Of a DNA stretch of 5,100 nt, positions 1 through 3,899 are shown piece after piece. The stretch is from positions 1 through 5,100 of the forward strand of contig JASFIT010000356.1 of NCBI GenBank assembly GCA_050122535.1, written 5' to 3'. The DNA is from JASFEQ01 sp050122535 (GTDB taxonomy: Bacteria; Desulfobacterota; DSM-4660; Desulfatiglandales; HGW-15). A program made the position numbers and the translations under genes. The first letter of the stretch is position 1. Every line of letters starts with the position of its first letter. The notes under the pieces were generated by a model. It made no database searches and was not told the origin of the DNA. It saw only the letters and a program-made list of their open reading frames with translations.

Positions 1-9
1 GTGGGGTAA

Positions 10-38
10 TTGAGTATAAAGAATGCTTTTCATATTTT
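10..38 (+). promoter_or_regulatory. Possible sigma-70-type promoter
   Basis: TTGAGT at 10-15 resembles a -35 element. A 17-base gap leads to TATTTT at 33-38, a weak -10 candidate. Transcription from here would carry the whole 52-89 inverted repeat in the leader RNA. A competing -10 candidate is TATAGT at 80-85, which has no convincing -35. AT-rich sequence gives such matches easily, so this is tentative. Confidence 0.25.
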
Positions 39-51
39 TTTAGTCTTATTT

Positions 52-89
52 ATTTACTATGAGAAATAAGTGATTAATTTATAGTAAAT
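52..89. promoter_or_regulatory. 9-bp inverted repeat in the leader of the Fe-S operon
   Basis: ATTTACTAT at 52-60 is exactly matched by its reverse complement ATAGTAAAT at 81-89, with 20 bases between the arms. The right arm overlaps a good -10-like hexamer, TATAGT at 80-85. The dyad ends about 10 bases before the Shine-Dalgarno sequence of the scaffold gene. It could be a repressor operator, for example for an Rrf2/IscR-like protein, although it does not clearly match the IscR consensus as I know it. It could also be an RNA stem, since G-U and A-U pairs can extend it inward to about 12 pairs. The region is very AT-rich, so chance contributes. The repeat is seen; the role is inferred. Confidence 0.4.
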
Positions 90-98
90 TTGTTCAAC

Positions 99-104
99 GG
101 AGGG
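99..104 (+). promoter_or_regulatory. Ribosome binding site of the scaffold gene
   Basis: GGAGGG at 99-104 is a strong Shine-Dalgarno sequence, 7 bases before the ATG at 112. It fixes the start of the IscU-like gene, and the protein begins with the family-typical MYSE(T)VMDHF. Confidence 0.8.
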
Positions 105-111
105 CACTGCC

Positions 112-621
112 ATGTATTCTGAAACGGTAATGGATCACTTCAAAAAACCCAGGAATGTGGGCGTCATTGATGATGCCGACGGTGTGGGGGAAGTTGGAAA
201 CCCCCTTTGCGGCGATATGATGACCATCTACCTCAAGATAGGTGACGAGCGCATCAAAGATATAAAATTCCAGACCTTTGGATGCGGAGCAGCCATCGCG
301 GTCTCCAGCATGCTGACGGAAATGGCCAAAGGCAAGAGCCTTGAAGAGGCGAGGAATATTACCAACAAAGATGTTGCCGCGGCCCTGGAGGGTTTGCCCA
401 AAAACAAGCTCCACTGCTCCAACTTGGGCGCTGATGCCCTGCATATGGCCATCAAAGACTACGAAGATCGAAAAGAGGGAAAGGTCAAGGCAAAGCCTGA
501 GGAAAAGGAAGAGCTTACACCAAGCCACGGTCACGGGGAAGAGGCGTGCTACTGTCCCTACTGTGACACGGAGATTCCTGAGGGCGAGACGGTCTGCAAA
601 AGTTGTCAACTGTCCGTTTAG
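112..621 (+). CDS. IscU/NifU-type Fe-S cluster scaffold protein with C-terminal zinc-ribbon-like tail
   Basis: This 169-residue cytoplasmic protein is an IscU-family scaffold, on which Fe-S clusters are built before transfer to apo-proteins. Residues 1-120 are the NifU_N/IscU domain. The three cluster-ligand cysteines are present: Cys33 in NPLCGD, Cys58 in FGCGAA and Cys102 in LHCSNLGADA. Asp35, the residue that makes clusters labile for transfer, and His101 are also present. The HscA chaperone-recognition motif LPPVK is not conserved; the equivalent residues 95-99 read LPKNK. A charged linker (about 121-145, with a short His-rich stretch) leads to a cysteine tail: Cys148-x2-Cys151, ten residues, Cys162-x2-Cys165, plus Cys146. 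It resembles a zinc ribbon and is absent from ordinary IscU of about 128 residues. It is neither the NifU central ferredoxin-like domain nor the C-terminal Nfu domain. The gene lies 38 bp before an IscS-like gene and is probably co-transcribed with it. The family call is secure; the role of the tail is unknown. Confidence 0.93.
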   Translation: MYSETVMDHFKKPRNVGVIDDADGVGEVGNPLCGDMMTIYLKIGDERIKDIKFQTFGCGAAIAVSSMLTEMAKGKSLEEARNITNKDVAAALEGLPKNKLHCSNLGADALHMAIKDYEDRKEGKVKAKPEEKEELTPSHGHGEEACYCPYCDTEIPEGETVCKSCQLSV

Positions 622-648
622 ACTGCGACGCATGCTAAGGCTTTAAAA

Positions 649-655
649 AAGGAGG
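649..655 (+). promoter_or_regulatory. Ribosome binding site of the iscS-like gene
   Basis: AAGGAGG at 649-655 is a perfect Shine-Dalgarno core, only 4 bases from the ATG at 660. The spacing is short but acceptable. The start is also supported by the protein, whose residues 5-7 (Asn-Leu-Asp) match the conserved N-terminal strand of the family. Confidence 0.75.
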
Positions 656-659
656 GAAA

Positions 660-1835
660 ATGCAAGTCATCAATCTGGACCACATTTCCGCAAATCCGCT
701 CTTACCCGAAGTTCAAGAAGCAATGATAGAGGCCATCAAGAGGAATTATGGCAACCCTTCCAGCCAACACAAGATCGGCGACCAGGCTGCTGAGGCCCTG
801 GACAAGGCGCGCAAGCAGGTGGCGAATCTCATTAACTGCGCTGACCCCAAAGAGGTGGTATTTACATCATGCGGTACGGAATCTGTGAATCTCGCTATAA
901 AGGGTGTGGGATTTGGCAACGCGAGCAAAGGCAAACATATTGTCACTTCCAATATTGAGCATAACGCCGTACTCCGTAGTCTTCGTCGTTTGAAGATGAT
1001 GGATTATCACGTGACCTCTGTTCCAGTGGACGAGTACGGGCGAGTCAATCCAGTCCATGTGACCAAAGCCATCCGGGATGACACCATAATCGTCTCCATC
1101 ATGCACAGCAACAATGAAATCGGGACCATCCAATCCCTGAAAGAGATCTCACAAATCACCAAACAGAAAAAAGTCCTCTTTCATACGGATGCCGTGGATT
1201 CGGTGGGCGTTGTGCCCATTGATGTGCAAGAATTGGGGGTCGACTTGCTCAGTTTTGCATCCAACACCTTTTACGGGCCTACTGGGGTAGGGGGATTATA
1301 CGTTCGTCAAGGGACCAAGATCTGGCCGCTGCTGGATGGAGGGGTCCAGGAAAACAAGAAACGGGCGGGTGCTGAAAACCTGATTGGCATTATCGGCATG
1401 GGGGTTGCTGCGGAGCTCGCTCAGCGGGATATGGATTCGAGGATAAGCCAGGCCAAAAAGCTGAAAGAAATGCTTTTGCAGGAATTGCCCAATTATATTG
1501 AGGAATATTACATCAACGGCCATCCAGAACAAAGCCTGCCCAATCTGGTGTCCGTATCTATCAAATACGTGGAGGGGGAAAGCGTTGTCTTGATGCTGGA
1601 TGAAGAGAATATCGCCGTATCCACCCGGTCGGCTTGTGCTGCAGGGGCGCTACAAGCCTCGCATGTGTTGCTATCCATTGGGCGGGATTTTGCCGATGCC
1701 CAGGGCACCATGGTCATTACTTTTGGGGTGGACAATACGGAGGAGGATATCACCAGGTTCTTGACTGTGTTAAAGGATGCGGTGAAAACGCTGCGAGATA
1801 TTTCGCCCCTCTATAAAAAGGCTGCGGAGGGATAG
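660..1835 (+). CDS. IscS/NifS-family protein lacking the PLP lysine (probable non-desulfurase)
   Basis: The protein is 391 residues, close to normal IscS length, and belongs to the class V aminotransferase fold. Family landmarks in order are GNPSS (31-35), FTSCGTES (68-75), His101 (stacks on PLP in active enzymes), HSNNEIG (149-155), Asp177 (pairs with the PLP pyridine nitrogen), YGP (205-207), and the mobile-loop Cys326 in STRSAC. Key catalytic positions are changed. The His-Lys pair before YGP is Asn202-Thr203, so no Schiff base can form. The usual Gln is Asp180. The substrate-binding Arg of the RFSLG strand is Val352. The N-terminal DNAATT is DHISAN. RAGT is RAGA at 235-238. Normal desulfurase activity is therefore not expected. 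The closest precedent I know is Archaeoglobus fulgidus IscS, which also lacks the lysine and donates its loop cysteine to a [2Fe-2S] cluster on IscU. Adjacency to the scaffold gene supports a similar complex. The frame is intact and the fold motifs are conserved, so this is not a pseudogene. Family membership is secure; the function is inferred. Confidence 0.92.
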   Translation: MQVINLDHISANPLLPEVQEAMIEAIKRNYGNPSSQHKIGDQAAEALDKARKQVANLINCADPKEVVFTSCGTESVNLAIKGVGFGNASKGKHIVTSNIEHNAVLRSLRRLKMMDYHVTSVPVDEYGRVNPVHVTKAIRDDTIIVSIMHSNNEIGTIQSLKEISQITKQKKVLFHTDAVDSVGVVPIDVQELGVDLLSFASNTFYGPTGVGGLYVRQGTKIWPLLDGGVQENKKRAGAENLIGIIGMGVAAELAQRDMDSRISQAKKLKEMLLQELPNYIEEYYINGHPEQSLPNLVSVSIKYVEGESVVLMLDEENIAVSTRSACAAGALQASHVLLSIGRDFADAQGTMVITFGVDNTEEDITRFLTVLKDAVKTLRDISPLYKKAAEG

Positions 1836-1836
1836 C

Positions 1837-1906
1837 TAGATACTAGATACTGGATGCTGGATGCTTGATACTGGATACTGGATGCTAGATGCTGGATTCT
1901 GGATCA
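1837..1906. repeat. Degenerate heptamer tandem array, 10 units
   Basis: Ten consecutive 7-base units follow the consensus TGGATRC. In order they read TAGATAC twice, TGGATGC twice, TTGATAC, TGGATAC, TGGATGC, TAGATGC, TGGATTC and TGGATCA. The array begins one base after the TAG stop of the iscS-like gene and occupies most of the gap to the convergent thioredoxin gene. There are no spacers, so it is not a CRISPR. It is not self-complementary and shows no terminator hairpin. Such short degenerate arrays usually arise by replication slippage or spread as intergenic repeats; any function is unknown. Confidence 0.9.
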
Positions 1907-1965
1907 ATACGCAAAATCCATAAATTTTCTACTTGGACTCAGCGCTAAGAAAGCTAGACAGATCA
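1907..1965. other. Convergent intergenic remainder without a clear terminator
   Basis: This is the non-repeat part of the gap between the convergent iscS-like and thioredoxin stop codons. I see only a weak AAAAT/ATTTT complementarity near 1914-1930 and the small palindrome AGCGCT at 1941-1946. Neither makes a convincing intrinsic terminator with a GC stem and a T-run, so how transcription ends here is unclear. Confidence 0.4.
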
Positions 1966-2301
1966 TCACACTTTTAAGAGTTCGTCTAATTTGCTCTGCA
2001 ACGCGGTTTGGGACATGGCTCCCACATGCGTCTCTACTAGCTCTCCATCCTTGAAAAACATGACCGTGGGGATACTCTTTATCCCATATTTGTCTGCCAT
2101 TTTTGGATTATCATCCGAATCTATCTTAAAGACCTTCACCTTTCCCGCATTATCAGCAGCAAATGCCTCAAGCCCCGGGGCCATGGTGTGACAGGGCCCA
2201 CACCAGGGTGCCCAAAAATCCACAACCGCAACACCCTCCACGTTTAGGACCTGCTCTTCGAAGTCATAATCGGTTATTTCTATAGGCTTGTTTTCAGACA
2301 T
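1966..2301 (-). CDS. trxA: Thioredoxin
   Basis: This 111-residue cytoplasmic thiol-disulfide oxidoreductase has the length of classical thioredoxin 1. The active site is WCGPC with redox Cys33 and Cys36. The buried Asp27 (VVDFWA) and the cis-proline Pro77 (SIPT) are present, as is the GAMS segment near the C-terminus that matches the usual Val-Gly-Ala loop. There is no signal peptide or membrane segment. Residue 37 is His where Lys is more usual, which may tune redox potential. The ATG at 2301 is preceded by AGAGG (2311-2315 on the minus strand) at 9 bases spacing. It reduces protein disulfides using electrons from thioredoxin reductase, which is not in this window. It points toward the Fe-S genes and lies 213 bp downstream of the response regulator, separated by repeats, so it probably has its own promoter. 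The symbol is by family; other trx paralogues may exist. Confidence 0.93.
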   Translation of the reverse strand: MSENKPIEITDYDFEEQVLNVEGVAVVDFWAPWCGPCHTMAPGLEAFAADNAGKVKVFKIDSDDNPKMADKYGIKSIPTVMFFKDGELVETHVGAMSQTALQSKLDELLKV

Positions 2302-2310
2302 GGAAAAAAA

Positions 2311-2315
2311 CCTCT
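2311..2315 (-). promoter_or_regulatory. Ribosome binding site of the thioredoxin gene
   Basis: AGAGG read on the minus strand lies 9 bases before the ATG at 2301. It is a moderate match to the anti-Shine-Dalgarno sequence and supports this start. Confidence 0.55.
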
Positions 2316-2337
2316 GATGAGCTCAGTATCTTCGCTC

Positions 2338-2393
2338 GGAATCGGGGAATCGGAGAAATGGAGAAGCGGAGTAGAAGAGTAGGAGAGAGATGG
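2338..2393. repeat. Purine-rich degenerate octamer array, 7 units
   Basis: Seven 8-base units read in register on the plus strand: GGAATCGG twice, AGAAATGG, AGAAGCGG, AGTAGAAG, AGTAGGAG and AGAGATGG. Conservation decays from the thioredoxin side toward 2393, as in an ageing slippage array. It ends 36 bases from the thioredoxin start codon, so it lies where that gene's promoter would be expected. The strand is almost entirely purine. The first units resemble the reverse complement of the second octamer array at 2446-2509. Confidence 0.75.
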
Positions 2394-2445
2394 ATTGAAG
2401 ACGAAAGAAAGCTTTCCGTATTTCACATCAGATCTCCATAATTAC
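2394..2445. other. Intergenic spacer between the two octamer arrays
   Basis: This 52-base stretch holds a 10-bp palindrome, GAAAGCTTTC at 2407-2416. On the minus strand, downstream of the response regulator, a stem of about 7 pairs with one bulge and a 4-base loop can be drawn around it, but no T-run follows. It is a poor terminator candidate. No ORF or clear promoter is seen. Confidence 0.35.
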
Positions 2446-2509
2446 TTAATTCCTAAATCCCTTAATCCCTTAATCCCTTAATCCCTCAATTCCTCAATTC
2501 CTCAATTCT
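2446..2509. repeat. Octamer tandem array, 8 units
   Basis: Eight consecutive 8-base units read on the plus strand: TTAATTCC, TAAATCCC, TTAATCCC three times, TCAATTCC twice and TCAATTCT. The consensus is TYAATYCC. The array stops 5 bases before the stop codon of the response regulator (TAG at 2515-2517 on the minus strand), so it forms the start of that gene's 3' untranslated region. There are two sub-blocks of identical units, TTAATCCC and TCAATTCC, which indicates local duplication of single units. There are no spacers and no dyad. Confidence 0.92.
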
Positions 2510-2514
2510 TTCTT

Positions 2515-3897
2515 CTACTTCACATCTTCTAACTTGTATTCCTTTATTTTGGAGATGAGCATGGGACGGCTGATCTCCAGTATCTTGCAAGCCTTTGTAC
2601 GGTTGCCCCCGGTGAGCTCCAGGGCCTTCTGAATGAGATCGCGCTCCAGACGCTTGGAGGCCTTTTTTATGGACAAGGTGTCTTCTGGTGAAACGGATAG
2701 GGGAAGACGTTGATCAGAGGTCACTGAACCGGGCAGGTCAGCCGGTGTGATCCATCTCCCCTTTGCAAGCAATACCGCCCTCTCCATCACATTTTCCAGT
2801 TCTCTGATATTTCCGGGCCAGGAATAACCCATAAGGATGGGCATGGCCTCAGAGGAAAGCCCTTCAATGCTCTTCGTCAGCTTCTTATTGAAAATATCAA
2901 TGAAGTAACCAATCAGGAGAGGTATATCTCCCCGTCTTTCTCTCAGTGGGGGGAGATGAATTTTCATGACGTTTATTCGGTAGAACAGATCCTCTCTAAA
3001 TCTGTTTTCTTCCACTTCCCAGTACAGATCTTTGGACGTGGCCGCAATGACTCGCACATCGATCTTCTTTGAACCGGTTGATCCTAAAGGCGTGATCTCT
3101 TCTTCCTGGAGCACACGGAGGAGTTTCACTTGAAGTGCCAGAGGGAGTTCTCCAATCTCATCCAGAAAAATGGTGCCTCCATTAGCCTCTTCAAAACGAC
3201 CCAGCTTATCTTTGGTGGCATCGGTAAATGCGCCTTTTTTGTATCCAAACAATTCACTTTCAAGGAGATTCTCCGGGATACCGCCGCAGTTTATGGAAAC
3301 CATGTGGGCTGAGGACCTGCCTCCATCGGAGTGGATGGCTTTGGCAATCAACTCCTTACCGGTCCCACTCTCTCCTGTAATCAGTACCGTCGTCTTATGG
3401 TCGGCCACTTTCTCCACGAGATCAAAAACCTGGGCCATGGCTTCGCTTCTGGCCACAATGTTCCCAAAAGAATACTTCTGCTCGATCTTCTTTATTTTGT
3501 CTTGCAGAATGATATTTTCTCGCTTGAGACGTTCCCTTTCCTCAGCCTTTTTCAAAGTCAAAAGGACTTCATCCTGTTTGAAGGGCTTTGAGATGTAGTC
3601 GTATGCTCCGATCTTCATGGCCTCCAATGCCGTATCAATAGTTCCATATGCGGACATCATGATGAAGGTCTGATCAGGATACCTCTCCCTGGATTTCTTC
3701 AGAAAGGTCATGCCGTCCATGTTGGGCATTCTTAAATCGCAGAGGATAAAATCAAAATCATTCTTTTCCATCAAATCAAGGCCCTCAACGCCATCGGCCA
3801 CTGTCTCCGCATTGTATCCAGCCTTGTTCAGCATGACCTGAAGCATGTGTCTCATGTTTTTCTCATCATCAACGACGAGGACACGTTTACCAGCCAC
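2515..3897 (-). CDS. Sigma-54-dependent response regulator (NtrC family)
   Basis: This 460-residue cytoplasmic regulator has three parts. The receiver domain (about 1-120) has acidic Asp10 and Asp11, phospho-acceptor Asp54, switch Ser82 and Lys104-Pro105. The AAA+ sigma-54 activation domain (about 145-390) has Walker A GESGTGKE at 175-182, Walker B IFLDEIGE at 243-250, and a probable arginine-finger region FREDLFYR at 300-307. The Fis-type helix-turn-helix lies at about 410-455. It is expected to hydrolyse ATP to open sigma-54 promoters when phosphorylated. The sigma-54 contact loop reads GAFTDA (222-227) instead of canonical GAFTGA. The start is GTG at 3897, two bases after the kinase stop codon, with a purine-rich stretch (3903-3916) serving as the ribosome binding site. 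The first ATG, codon 15, would delete Asp10 and Asp11 and is rejected. The partner is the upstream kinase, with likely translational coupling. The regulated genes are unknown, so no specific symbol is given. Confidence 0.95.
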   Translation of the reverse strand: MAGKRVLVVDDEKNMRHMLQVMLNKAGYNAETVADGVEGLDLMEKNDFDFILCDLRMPNMDGMTFLKKSRERYPDQTFIMMSAYGTIDTALEAMKIGAYDYISKPFKQDEVLLTLKKAEERERLKRENIILQDKIKKIEQKYSFGNIVARSEAMAQVFDLVEKVADHKTTVLITGESGTGKELIAKAIHSDGGRSSAHMVSINCGGIPENLLESELFGYKKGAFTDATKDKLGRFEEANGGTIFLDEIGELPLALQVKLLRVLQEEEITPLGSTGSKKIDVRVIAATSKDLYWEVEENRFREDLFYRINVMKIHLPPLRERRGDIPLLIGYFIDIFNKKLTKSIEGLSSEAMPILMGYSWPGNIRELENVMERAVLLAKGRWITPADLPGSVTSDQRLPLSVSPEDTLSIKKASKRLERDLIQKALELTGGNRTKACKILEISRPMLISKIKEYKLEDVK

Positions 3898-3899
3898 GA

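Noticed and set aside
94..633. Long minus-strand open frame opposite the scaffold gene
   Set aside because: The plus-strand frame encodes a clear IscU family protein with all ligand cysteines and a strong ribosome binding site. The antisense frame has no recognisable domain.
1257..1277. Loss of the PLP lysine as a sequencing error or pseudogene
   Set aside because: The Thr codon needs two substitutions from Lys, the neighbouring His is also changed, the frame is intact over 391 codons, and the flanking fold motifs and Cys326 are conserved.
1837..2509. CRISPR array or insertion-sequence ends
   Set aside because: The repeats are 7-8 bases and directly contiguous with no spacers. No transposase frame or terminal inverted repeats with target duplications are seen.
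2302..2514. Sigma-54 promoter for thioredoxin or autoregulation
   Set aside because: I found no convincing TGGCAC-N5-TTGC element on either strand in this gap, so no link between the regulator and the thioredoxin gene is claimed.
3170..3598. Plus-strand open frames inside the response regulator
   Set aside because: They lie fully opposite a well-conserved receiver/AAA+ coding sequence, have no recognisable motifs, and have no convincing ribosome binding site that I could see.
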